Shown: piece after piece, positions 41,257-51,999 of the stretch
Position numbering within the stretch: the stretch's first letter is position 1
Layout of the letters: the number at the start of each line of letters is the position of its first letter
Origin: Glandiceps talaboti
Lineage: Eukaryota; Hemichordata; Enteropneusta; Spengelidae
Assembly (NCBI RefSeq): GCF_964340395.1
Contig: NC_135556.1
Coordinates: 11,471,410-11,535,409, forward strand
Direction: 5' to 3'
Length of the DNA stretch: 64,000 bases
Position numbers and translations under genes: made by a program
Notes under the pieces: generated by a model
The model's input: only the letters and a program-made list of their open reading frames with translations
Told to the model about the DNA's origin: nothing
Database searches by the model: none

Positions 41257-42372
41257 GCAGTCTCAGTCATTATTAAGAATCATCAATGTGGTGACTAGAG
41301 TAAGAGACACTCATTTACACATCATTGCAAATAGCGTATATTAAAAAATTGTGAAAAAACACCAGCGTACTCAGTGATGTAGATAATAGCCGGTTACCGG
41401 TTACAACACCCGGCTATAACAGCTGTGTGACCGGCTATAAATGTCAACCTGACAATCTAGTATTACCAGTATTATGTAACTTTGTCCTATGTTCAGAAAA
41501 TCCCAGTGTTTCACAGGTAGTTTTACAGCTTTGCATGTAACCATCTTAGTGATCTACTTCTACAAAATGAGGGAAAATTATGATGCATACGTTTATTTCC
41601 ATGTTTAAGGCCAAGGCATCTGAATCTGAATCAACAGCAAACATGGTCTTCGTCCAGGAACATTTTGGGTTGTTATAGGTAGAGTAAAAAGAGTCCAGAC
41701 ACAACCAATGCATAGGTGCACTTCTTGTACATCAGTAGAGTCCTGCAATTTATTTGTATATTCATTCAAGCAGCTTCATGCATTGGAATCGACACAAATC
41801 CATCCTCATATGGCAGTCTCAGTCATTATTAAGAATCATCAATGTGGTGACTAGAGTAAGAGACACTCATTTACACATCATTGCAAATAGCGTATATTAA
41901 AAAATTGTGAAAAAACACCAGCGTACTCAGTGATGTAGATAATAGCCGGTTACCGGTTACAACACCCGGCTATAACAGCTGTGTGACCGGCTATAAATGT
42001 CAACCTGACAATCTAGTATTACCAGTATTATGTAACTTTGTCCTATGTTCAGAAAATCCCAGTGTTTCACAGGTAGTTTTACAGCTTTGCATGTAACCAT
42101 CTTAGTGATCTACTTCTACAAAATGAGGGAAAATTATGATGCATACGTTTATTTCCATGTTTAAGGCCAAGGCATCTGAATCTGAATCAACAGCAAACAT
42201 GGTCTTCGTCCAGGAACATTTTGGGTTGTTATAGGTAGAGTAAAAAGAGTCCAGACACAACCAATGCATAGGTGCACTTCTTGTACATCAGTAGAGTCCT
42301 GCAATTTATTTGTATATTCATTCAAGCAGCTTCATGCATTGGAATCGACACAAATCCATCCTCATATGGCAG
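41257..42372. repeat. 556-bp tandem duplication, copies apparently identical
   Basis: 41257-41812 and 41813-42368 read the same at an exact 556-bp offset, with GGCAG at each junction. The second copy includes the last codons and stop of the transposase gene; the first repeats that tail out of context. Identity means a very recent event or an assembly artefact. Confidence 0.92.
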
Positions 42373-44346
42373 AAGCACAACTTTGGCAGAAATATCATCC
42401 GGATCAACCAGAAATACGTTTTGTCTTGCATTAGCCACAACAGCAATATCCAGGTTACATGAATCTAGTGGGTACTCAAAAAAGGACTCCTGTCTTCGGA
42501 ACTTCTGACAAACAAGTTTCCTTGAGTTGTTGTAAACCAAAATGTTCTTGACAACATATGTTTTGTGGCCAACAAGGATAGCATTATCTGGTGACTTTGA
42601 GGACAACAAATAATTTGGCATTTGAAGCTGTTCAAACTGTTCACAAATGTCAACTTCATCTGGTAAAGGGCCACGCTGGTGTTTCTTTTTACAGAAAGTG
42701 CCTGTTTCTTTTTGGGGTTTAGCTGCATCCATCCTTTCGTCTAGGCGACGGATAACCTGCTGCAGTGGTGATTTGGGTTTACGCACAAGCTTTTTTATGG
42801 TCTGCAGAAAATTTTCAAAAGGGAATCCACAGAAATTGTGCATAGGTCCATACAGCTTGCACTGTGATGCTAAGTGGGTAATACCATGGACATTATAAAT
42901 AACTGCCTGCCTCCCATAAAGGTCACTAACATTTGTGACCCAGACATTGAGAAGCTCTTTAACATAGTCACAGTAATCATAACAAAACTTTGCATTAGAT
43001 AAAACAGTGACACCTACAAACAACATCATAAAGTTGTTATACAGAGCTTGTGAAAGCCTGCCTCGAAGCACAACTGGTCCAACATACAACAAAAAAGTCC
43101 TGAATTCTGTAGCCTTCCACCTTTCTACCTCACAGAGTGGCCTTCCTTTGCGTGCAAATTCACGAGGTAGAAATGATTTTAGATTTAAAATACATTCTGA
43201 GATCAGTTTAATCACATTGTTGGTCACACGAACATTCAGGGGTCCAGACATCCACATAGAAATTAGTTTCTTCACTACCCCCAAGCAGACAAGGTGCATG
43301 TAGTCATGGGGGAATTGTGAGACTAGCCCAATGTTAAGTTGTCTCAATATTGTTTCTCCGGTTTGGTTGGAGTCATCATACTGCATTTCATGAAATGCAA
43401 TATCAGTTCTTTCTGGTGCATCATATTCAGGGAAGGTCATTCTATGCATGAAATGAACTCCATGTTGTACACAAAAATCACACCCATCATAACCACAGTG
43501 GCCCTTGGTTTTTTTAACAAATGCACGTGCTGGAGTATCACAGATAAAGTTTACAATTTTGACGGTATAATTCTTGTCATTGAACACTATCCCATGGACT
43601 TCAATGTCTTTCATTTCAGAAACAAACTTCTCTAAAAACTCATTTGAGTCTTTAGGCTTTGATTTACCAACCCACAGGGCGACGATAAATGGAACCTGGT
43701 CAGGGTCTTTAATCAAAGCTAGGATAGGCCAGAAGCTTTCGGTGGTACTTTTAAACAATGGAAGGCCATCAATATTAATCTGTAATGTGAGTTCATCATG
43801 TGCAGATAGGCGTTCGTGGTTACTTATTTTTCTCTTCAGACCTTCACTTATGCCAAAATAAAAAAACTGACCCCCAGATAGCTCTTCAATGTCGTATGTA
43901 CGAGGTGTTTTAAGCAGAGTACGTGCATCTTTTGGCAAAGTTGGAAAATGTGGTTTGAGGATTTCCAGAAGAGTGTTGGTATGGCAGAGGGGGGTGTTGC
44001 TATTAAGCACCCATTGCCTCAGGCTATCTTTAATGTCAGCTGGTGCCTCATTATTTTCCATGTCACTGTTTTCATCTGTGCTGTCCTCATCTGTGCTAGC
44101 CTGAGCCAGGTCACTGTCATAGTCCAGCTGTTCATTGTCATCTTGGCCATGAGGACCTACATGCATAGCATCATCAGATGAAGAATCACTGCCATTATCC
44201 ATCAGATCTTCTTGAGGATGTGCAACATTATGCTCAGGAACTTGTTCCTGCACCTCCTCAGAATTGTCTAAAGTTGCTGTAACTATGCTTGCTGCATCTG
44301 CTACTGCCCGCCGTCGTATAGTCCTGTCACTCACAATTTTCTCCAT
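42322..44346 (-). CDS. CACTA/EnSpm-like transposase
   Basis: A 674-aa DDE-type transposase that should cut and paste the surrounding element in the nucleus. The ATG at 44346 is the first in frame. A 3' splice site (GATATTTTCAG) lies 20 bp upstream, so a leader exon exists further up. The N-terminal 110 residues are acidic and Ser-rich (about 45-100). The core follows: INIDGLPLF with D193, FWPILALI, NFICDTPARAF with D270, a zinc-like CGYDGCDFC cluster at 284-292, FPHDYMHLVCLGVVKK with D348, VHGITHLASQ and PFENFLQTIKKL with E511. D193, D270 or D348, and E511 are candidate catalytic residues. No stop or frameshift interrupts 2 kb. AATAAA for the minus strand lies at 42305-42310, 12 bp past the stop. 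The next gene on this strand is the DUF4806-like partner. Confidence 0.9.
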   Translation of the reverse strand: MEKIVSDRTIRRRAVADAASIVTATLDNSEEVQEQVPEHNVAHPQEDLMDNGSDSSSDDAMHVGPHGQDDNEQLDYDSDLAQASTDEDSTDENSDMENNEAPADIKDSLRQWVLNSNTPLCHTNTLLEILKPHFPTLPKDARTLLKTPRTYDIEELSGGQFFYFGISEGLKRKISNHERLSAHDELTLQINIDGLPLFKSTTESFWPILALIKDPDQVPFIVALWVGKSKPKDSNEFLEKFVSEMKDIEVHGIVFNDKNYTVKIVNFICDTPARAFVKKTKGHCGYDGCDFCVQHGVHFMHRMTFPEYDAPERTDIAFHEMQYDDSNQTGETILRQLNIGLVSQFPHDYMHLVCLGVVKKLISMWMSGPLNVRVTNNVIKLISECILNLKSFLPREFARKGRPLCEVERWKATEFRTFLLYVGPVVLRGRLSQALYNNFMMLFVGVTVLSNAKFCYDYCDYVKELLNVWVTNVSDLYGRQAVIYNVHGITHLASQCKLYGPMHNFCGFPFENFLQTIKKLVRKPKSPLQQVIRRLDERMDAAKPQKETGTFCKKKHQRGPLPDEVDICEQFEQLQMPNYLLSSKSPDNAILVGHKTYVVKNILVYNNSRKLVCQKFRRQESFFEYPLDSCNLDIAVVANARQNVFLVDPDDISAKVVLLPYEDGFVSIPMHEAA

Positions 44347-44364
44347 TTCCAAGGTTACTGTAGA

Positions 44365-44366
44365 AC
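44365..44366 (-). other. 3' splice site before the transposase ATG
   Basis: On the minus strand GGCTTGATATTTTCAG ends at 44366, so the exon starts at 44365. The upstream exon was not found. Confidence 0.6.
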
Positions 44367-44732
44367 TGAAAATATCAAGCCAAAATAGAGCCTTGAGACT
44401 CACTTGAAAAATTTGAAAATCTGATGCTCGACATTCAAGTTTGGAAAATCTGACAGACAGTCAGACACCAAAATATGAAATTATGAAAAAAAAAATTGTG
44501 AAAATTTGACAACACCAGACTGACACTCTTGGACTCACAAAATATCTAAGCCATCAAAGTACATCTAACACCATCCGGAAAAGTTTCGGAAATTCCAATG
44601 CACTTCGGAAAGGTATCTTTCTATGACTGATTGCGGGTTAATATATATGCTACTCATAGTAGACATATCAAATCATGACCTAAACTTTCATTTGACACTT
44701 TCATTTTCAGGACTAACCCACTTAATAAATTG

Positions 44733-44945
44733 CCATTTGGCCAAAATATTGGCAAATTATTTTTAACTTCCCAAAATATTGGCCAAAATTTTGAGACTTC
44801 CCAAAATATTGGCCAATATTTTGTGAGTTTGCAAATATATTGGCCAATATTTTGGGAAGTTAAAAAAAATTGGGCAATATATTTTCAACTCTCAAATAAA
44901 CTGCCAAATATATTGTTCCTTACCAATTGTATTGGCCATATATTG
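44733..44945. repeat. Iterons with CCAAAATATTGGCCAA cores, upstream of the transposase
   Basis: The word AAAATATTGGCCAA or its complement occurs about six times in 210 bp, with TTCCC/GGGAA spacers. The core TTGGCCAATATTTTGG is close to palindromic. The block lies about 390 bp before the transposase ATG, where a promoter or protein-binding cluster could be; this role is a guess. Confidence 0.65.
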
Positions 44946-45406
44946 ATTTTCTTTCTAAGAATTATGGGAAATTTTTTATCACATTTTCAATCCCAAAAAG
45001 TTTGATACCAAATGTTGTATCCATTGTAAACATTTATTTTTACACACTACCTATCATTTCCCCTATCCATACCTTGTTATTGCCAATTTAGATAGATATA
45101 TAGTTGCACATTATGGATTAGGACAACAGAAATGAACACAGTATATAGCTATAACACTGTTTTCATGACATTGAAAATTGAATTTCAGTGCAGACCTGTT
45201 ACTATTCTTTTGTCAACAATAAAAATGACCATTACATACATATATAAGGTATTTTTACAAGCCAAATACTGAGCAATTTGACCTGTGCCCATTTTTGATA
45301 TATCACGTGCTGATGTAATGTCCAAAATTTGGGGTTTTGACCCAGCCATTGTGAAGAGATAAGAATGAATAACAAAGATAAACCAATGTGACCATGGCTT
45401 TTGTCT

Positions 45407-45455
45407 TACCTTGGAGGAATTATACTGACAGTATAATTCCTTCAAGGTCTTACAC
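45407..45455. repeat. Small hairpin
   Basis: ACCTTGGAGGAATTATACTG faces CAGTATAATTCCTTCAAGGT with almost no loop. Confidence 0.8.
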
Positions 45456-45524
45456 TATCCATTACTGATAATACTTCAACAGCAAACACAGGCAAAGAGT
45501 TGGGTTATCAGCCACTGCACAAAC

Positions 45525-46496
45525 CACAGGGGCCATAGCGAGCATGTAATCGATCGATCGATTGATTGATTGATTATTTGGTCGAATGATTGATTGATTG
45601 TTTTTTCCTTCTATCCCTGGCTACTTTTCGGGCTACAGATGGTATAGCCGATAATGACATGCAAATCATATGCAAGTCTACCAAGTTCCAACTCCCTAAT
45701 GTGGAGTTATGAACCTGTATCACCCATGTTGTCTCTCAGCACACAGTCTCTATACAGAGGGACTGTGCTCAGCAGAACTACTTCTGAAACATTGAATGGG
45801 TCAATCAGAACAAGTTACTGCCTTCTAGCCCAAGGCCTAACTTGGTAACTAAGTAAGTTGGTAACTTGGAATGGGCCACCTTCTACCTTAGATTAGAGAT
45901 CAAACCCTAACTTGGTAACTAAGTAAGTTGGTAACTTGGAATGGGCCACCTTCTACCTTAGAGATCAAACCCTAACTTGGTAACTAAGTAAGTTGGTAAC
46001 TTGGAATAGGCCATGGCACCCCTACCTTAGATGCCAAGCCCTAACTTGGTAACTCCAGAAGTAAGTTGATAACTTGGAATGGGCCACCCCCTACCTTACA
46101 GCCCACGCAGTAAGTTCATCATACCCCCCCCCCCCCCCATGATTTTTTTCTTTTTTTCGTGTACCCTATTTTCGTGTCGGCTACACTGTCTATATGCCTA
46201 CTTTTCTCTCTTTCAACTGTATCTTTACTATATAAATAAAGACACCTTGTCAATTGTTCTCTTCTTATCTAAATTAAAACACCCCTAATCCCATGATCGG
46301 TTACAGTGAAAATGTTCATTATGCCTAATCTTTTGGCGGATAACACCCTATACAAACAATCGATCATGCATAAACTAGTATCATATACTAGTTGAAAGAG
46401 AGAAAAGTAGCCAGGGAGAGAAGGAAAAAATAATCAATCAATCATTCGACCAAATAATCAATCAATCAATCGATTACATGCTCGCTGTCCCCTGTG
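45525..46496. mobile_element. 972-bp TIR element with 7-bp TSD
   Basis: The ends CACAGGGGCCATAGCGAGCA (45525) and the complement of CACAGGGGACAGCGAGCATG (to 46496) are inverted repeats extending over about 100 bp with GATT/ATTG repeats. The 7-bp word CACAAAC flanks both sides (45518-45524 and 46497-46503). CAGGGG-type ends recall hAT elements, though those duplicate 8 bp. The interior has no transposase. It lies in the 5' region of the giant element. Confidence 0.8.
45830..46100. repeat. Tandem repeat of about 70 bp inside the TIR element
   Basis: Four units containing CTAACTTGGTAACTAAGTAA and TAACTTGGAATGGGCCACC. Confidence 0.85.
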
Positions 46497-46503
46497 CACA
46501 AAC

Positions 46504-49240
46504 TTTACTATTAGCTCCAGTAGCGGACTGCTAATCATGCACATCTCAAACACTGAGCATGAAAGAAGGGTTATACTTCCATGAACTTAGTCAACATTTT
46601 GACAGTTAATAAAGGGCATAATTAGAGTTATCTAGTGGAATACACAATGTATATACATCTATCAATGTTCTCATGACTAAGTTACTAACTGTTCCCATGA
46701 CTATACAATAGACATGTATGGGGTACAGGAATTCTGTAGATTTAAAATGTAATGTTGCCTAGGAGAAAACAAACTTTTCCTCTCTGACTGAACTTGGTGG
46801 AGTTGTGAGGAACACATACTAGTATAGAATGGTTATGCAGAAAGTTTGAATCATGCAGCATTTAGTACAATAAACCCAGGATGAATTTATACCAGTACCT
46901 CATAAATATGGTACAACATAATAGCGCGAGATCTATATATTTTGGAACCAGTGTCTGAAAATTAATGTATTGTTTCAATGTATGTGCAATTATTGCAGGA
47001 AATTTGTCTTGCTTGTAGAACACATGCATGTAACTGAATCAGATATATATCACACACAAAAACAAACTACAATGTCAAATTGCAGATCCAGAAAATATAG
47101 CCTGGTACTAGCGGTAGCCTGAATCCATCACACACAAAAACAAACTGCAATGTCAAATTGCAGATCCAGAAAATATAGCCCAGTAGCCTGAATCCATATT
47201 ACATTAATCAACAGACAGAGGAAGTGACTACATACACTCTCAAACCACTATAAACCACTAGTCTGAGATACAGCGTGTCTTTTTTGGATCTACAAATCCC
47301 AAACTCAGTTTATAATGGGTAAAACAGGGTACAAAATTGTCAGCACAAAGACTATTAAATTCAACTATCATTGGGAAATTTCAGGAATATCCACAGAGTA
47401 CATTTTTTATCTAAACACAAATTATCATTATTTTTATGCCGATGCACCTATTTGTAGGTAAAAATAATGATGTAAGATAAAAAAATGTAACTGTTTTTGT
47501 TAATTTGAGATGGGATTGACCAAAATGATATTTACCTTTCTTTTTAGGAACAATAATATTTTTGTGTAAAAACTCTGATTGTCATATGCACTATGTATGT
47601 GCCGACTCTGCAACTCAGACCTTGTTTGGTTCTTGCTACATGTGTACATCTGTATCACTGGGCAGTGTGCATACTTTGTACAAACACAAAACACATATAA
47701 TATTGTGTCACTGTTTTGTATACTCATTGTTACATGCTTATTGGTTGAAAGAGTGGAAAGGCCAGAGGTCAATTTTAGCATAATTCTGCTGAAGTTGTAC
47801 GTACCACATACAACAACTGGTAAAAGTACGGTGCCACACATTGATACATAGTTTTAGCCAAGTTTTCACTTATTTTCACATTGGCATGTAGCAAGTTACC
47901 TAGCTATAGCAGCCTTTGCAAAGGAGATCTCTTTTCTGCCATTTTTGGTGTAATTTTAACCGAAGATGATCTCATGTCTACGTCTACTGATGGTTCCACA
48001 ATAGTGGTTTCTCTGTTTGACCATGGCTGATATTACTTCCATGATCTGATCAACTTTTGGTCAAAATCAAGTTCACTGGAACAACAAAGGTAAGAGTGAC
48101 AATTTTTATCATTATTCTTGACATGTGGCAGATTGTGCTAGGGCTATATTTCTAGTTCAAGTACTGTTTTTTGAAACTTTTCAAACTCTTTAATATATGC
48201 AGCAAATCCATGCATTTCTTCAATAGTGACTAAATACTTGGTGGTAGAACTGATTCCAAACTTTCCATATGTGACCCCAGTATGTCTGTGATGTTACAAA
48301 TGTTTATTAAGATCTTGGCATTGCCATGTGTTGTTTCAGGATATTTTGAATAGACCATGGTAATTTATCCCAAAAACAGTGGAGAGGCCTACTAGCTATT
48401 GTCTATGTTTATCTTTAGATAGATGTTGTCACACATTGCCTGAATAGACAATGAGATACTTATTACTTCAGTGCATCTTTTGTCCTTGCAACTTGACTGT
48501 ACAAGAGAAACAAAAGAAAAGGTGTAAAATACTAAATATGCATTTTATAGTTGAGAAGACAGACAGAACAGCTGTTACTGGTATCTTTCTTGATGCTGTA
48601 ATGAACCCGTTTTTCCATGAGTCCCAGCTGACTTGAGATCCTCATGTAAATATTAGATAAACAATCAGGTTGTTTGCTGAAAACAAATCTTTTAGTATGA
48701 CCATATCGAAATCACACTTGTAAATTTTATCCATTATCAGATACTCATCTGGTTGATCAATACATTTGATGCAATTGTTGTAATGTTCAATAACAAACTT
48801 TTTACACCATTCATTTTTTGTAATTTTTGCAGTCACTGAGTTACAAACACAGACTTAGTCAAATTGTTTTGCATTGATTTTCCAAATAGGAAGCAATGAT
48901 AAAAATGTTTTATAAATGAAAAATCCAATATAAATGCCCGGTCCTCATTCATATGGCCACTTTTAATTAATTGACCATTTATTTGAATATTCATTATGAA
49001 GACTTGGGGTTTCAAATGATATTCTTGAGTTAGAATTGAAATCAATCCAGGATTACTTACAGTGCTACAAAACTTTATTGCAATAAATTAATGAATTGAA
49101 GCAGTTCATCAATTGTCACTTTTACCTTTGCTCCTAACATGGCAGTATTACTTCAATGCTCATACATATGAAATCTTACGTATCACTACAAACACCATTT
49201 ATTTGTAGAGATGCTGTAACTTATATAGCTTATATATCTG
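46504..49240. other. Transposon 5' region; no gene recognised
   Basis: Holds a direct duplication of about 80 bp at 47050-47195 (CACACACAAAAACAAACTAC) and an imperfect AT-rich hairpin at 47398-47492. Two minus-strand open frames (48642-48836, 49045-48833) show no motif. A leader exon for the transposase could lie here but was not identified. Confidence 0.45.
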
Positions 49241-49422
49241 CTAAGACAGTGCTCTATACCGCAGTGGCAGAGCGCAATAGTTTTGGTAGTACTGGAACTC
49301 TTTCTTGGTTGTAACTCGGAGTTTCACGCATAGTGCGTGATGCGTGATGATAGTGTTGTCTGATGATCGCACTATGCGTGAAACTCCGAGTTACAACCAA
49401 GAAAGAGTTCCAGTACTACCAA

Positions 49423-49428
<6 letters not shown>
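49241..49428. mobile_element. Fold-back (hairpin) MITE, copy 2
   Basis: The same element as 4695-4880 in the opposite orientation: CTAAGACAGTGCTCTATACC at 49241, then the arm GTTTTGGTAGTACTGGAACT, a 40-nt loop and the complementary arm to 49427. Its inner end runs straight into AT repeats. Two short echoes of TAGTTTTGGTAGTA follow at 49484 and 49514. Confidence 0.9.
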
Positions 49429-49488
<60 letters not shown>

Positions 49489-49524
49489 TTGGTAGTACAA
49501 AGATCTATATATATAGTTTTGGTA

Positions 49525-49583
<59 letters not shown>
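49426..49583. repeat. (AT)n microsatellites interleaved with MITE-end fragments
   Basis: AT runs at 49426-49485 and 49524-49583 are separated by two copies of the MITE terminal word TAGTTTTGGTAGTA. Confidence 0.95.
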
Positions 49584-49585
<2 letters not shown>

Positions 49586-49599
49586 GAAATGAACCAGTA

Positions 49600-51437
49600 C
49601 ATCTATGAAACTGAGTAATCCCATTTTTCACATGAATATTTCAATACTTCAATAATCTGAAGAGAGTATCATCCCTCCCCTTCTTACCAATCATTTAGTG
49701 TTAATGTAGTTAGCATATTGAGATATCAGCACTGGCTCTAAATACATGTCCTATCAATTTATTTAATAACATACTCTTCAAGAGTCAAACATCATGTGGA
49801 GGAAGCTCAAAGCTATCCGTAACGTTATAACACAACAACACAAGTCAGATGCATCTTTAAAATATTTGTATTCTTATGGATATTCTTTGGCCTTCAACAG
49901 AAGTAAAATAACCTTTAAAGATTTTTAAGTTTTAACCAATCATTTCCTTTACTGCAGTTGAAGAAGCAAAATGAGAAAGAGAGAAAATCCACAGAAGAGT
50001 TTTAAGCACAGTTGCACTGATATGATGTCGGAGAAGAAACCATGGTGTGTGTAATTAAGAACCCATGAGTTCAGTCATTTATCCAAGACTTGAAATGGAA
50101 AATCTAATCAAGAGCAATATGAAGAGCACAACTTTTGGAAAGAGATCACAGGACTATTAGTCTAGAAGAACATTGGAGGAACATTACTCCCTCCCTGTGG
50201 ATATTCAGTCATCATAATGGATATAATTCTTAATTAGTAAATTAATTTTTAAAAACTGGAATGTACTAATATTCAATTTTCAGCATTAGTAAATTTTACA
50301 TAAGAATATAAAAGAAAATGTCAAATGTTGGCATATTTTTACAGAGTTTTGCTGTTTTACTAATAAATTTTAAAACCCAGAGAAAACCCAGCAAATCTCT
50401 TGATTTATCACACTAAAGTGACCGGTGGTTTATGGAACCTTCCCATATATATCATTGCATTTGGAGGATAGCCTTTTTGTGGAAAAAAAAAACCCAACCT
50501 CTCCCCTACCCCTCCAAATAAAATAAAATAAATACAGGATCCACCATACTAATAAATAATGATTGTCCCCTTATAGTTTTAACAACAACCACACTCAATG
50601 ATTACTTGACCCCATACTGCCCACACACATTGCACAAGTGGGTAAACGTCACACACAGGTATGCAACATATACAACATAAATTGTTCCATTACACATATT
50701 TATACCCCCAATCATACATATACTTCAAGTACAAAAACTTCACAAGTGCAAAAAACATACATTTTTCTGAACACCAGTCGTTCAGGTGGAAACGTCCATG
50801 CCTTCACATCGAAAATGCCATGTTATGTTATTGTTCCGAGTATAGAATTGGAGCTCACAATCTGGTGCAAATGATGGCAACAATGTTACATTTGTATGAC
50901 GTAAAGGATCGCGCGGAAACAAAATTTAAACACGAGGAGGGTGAATGGAACAGACACGGTTATTTCGTGTCCATTTCCATGGTGACCCCCATACGCGTTC
51001 CGAGACAGCGGGATCACATACAATCGGCTCTGTAAGACGAACGCATCAAGTTATACCTTACCCAATCACATAGAAATTTAGTTTATTGTATTGGTATTAC
51101 TATTTGGTATGTTTTTGTTTCGTGATAATTGAAAATATTTATGAAAAAGGCATTAATAATTGTGTATTGTACGCTACTGATCACAGTGCGATCATTCTCG
51201 CGCCCATGCTAACAAATGTGCACGTTGAACTATACATACCATGTTTCGCAATTTCTGTCGTCTTATTTAACAATCTAGACAATAAAACATATTCATGGTC
51301 ATTTTGACAGTAATTATGTAAGATAAATATACTCACCAAGATGAAAACAAATCCTAAAACGCTTAGTAAACGAGATGACGAGTTGGCGGCAGTCAACCAG
51401 AAGACACTTCTTATCTTGAGGGCGTGCTATACATTCG
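49600..51437. other. Transposon 5' region; no gene recognised
   Basis: No exon is convincing. An open frame at 50661-51035 has no known motif. Confidence 0.45.
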
Positions 51438-51999
51438 CATCGTAACAATCACGTGATCACCCAGTCGACAGCGCAGGTTTATAGCTCCATGATATGGTTG
51501 AGCTGACGGTGGCATTCGGCAAGTTAAAACGATTGTTTTAGACGTTATTCTTGTGAAATAAAGCCTCATTGATGCTTCCCAAGTACGGCAAGTATTGAAA
51601 AATGACAACACAACGCATTTTATATGCTTTCAATTATCAACGTCATGCATGTGCCGACGTCGGGAAAACGTTGACACACCGACCCAATATTCACACATTC
51701 ATATCGTGACAATCACGTGAGCACCAAGTCGCAGGGTATGTTGCATGGTTGAGCTAACGTTGGCCCGACGGTGGCATTCGGCAAGTTAACACGGTTGTTT
51801 TAGTCGTTATTCTTGTGAAATAAAGCCTCACTGGTGCTTCCCAACTACGGCAAGTATTGAAAAATGACAACACAACACATTTTATATGCTTTCAATTATC
51901 AACGTCATGCATGTGCCGACCTTCTGCCGACGTCGGGAAAACGTTGACACACCGACCCAATTTTGCCGACGTCGGGCCGTCAGTGTGGTGTTATCTGGG
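51438..51999. repeat. Right terminus of the giant transposon, with a 262-bp tandem duplication
   Basis: Two copies of about 262 bp (for example GTGAAATAAAGCCTCA at 51553 and 51815) each hold TGCCGACGTCGGGAAAACG. The end carries GCCGACGTCGG palindromes and the terminal complement of CCCAGATAACACC. The left end uses CCAACGTTGG instead. Confidence 0.85.

Larger units (their letters stand above)
27615..51999 (-). mobile_element. 24.4-kb CACTA/EnSpm-like DNA transposon (autonomous-type)
   Basis: Ends are inverted: CCCAGATAGCACAC at 27615 and the complement of CCCAGATAACACCAC ending at 51999. Beyond these, the order GG-CC-ACGT-GG is kept on both sides. The element splits one satellite monomer in exact phase with a 2-bp duplication AT. 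An unoccupied copy of the same higher-order unit lies at 25838-25990. It carries two minus-strand genes, a transposase (42322-44346) and a DUF4806-like partner (29245-41194). Nested elements inside it explain much of its length. A CACTA-type assignment rests on the transposase; the termini do not start with CACTA, so the subgroup is open. Confidence 0.85.

Noticed and set aside
44347-44403. Extension of the transposase N-terminus to 44403
   Set aside because: The codon at 44403 is GTG, and a splice acceptor at 44366 cuts the frame.
49344-49631. Ile-Tyr-rich frames with EFQYYQNY segments
   Set aside because: Translations of the hairpin MITE and its AT repeats; the same text appears at 4650-4880 for the same reason.
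50661-51035. 124-codon frame near the transposon 5' end
   Set aside because: No family motif, and part of it overlaps other frames; too weak to call an exon.
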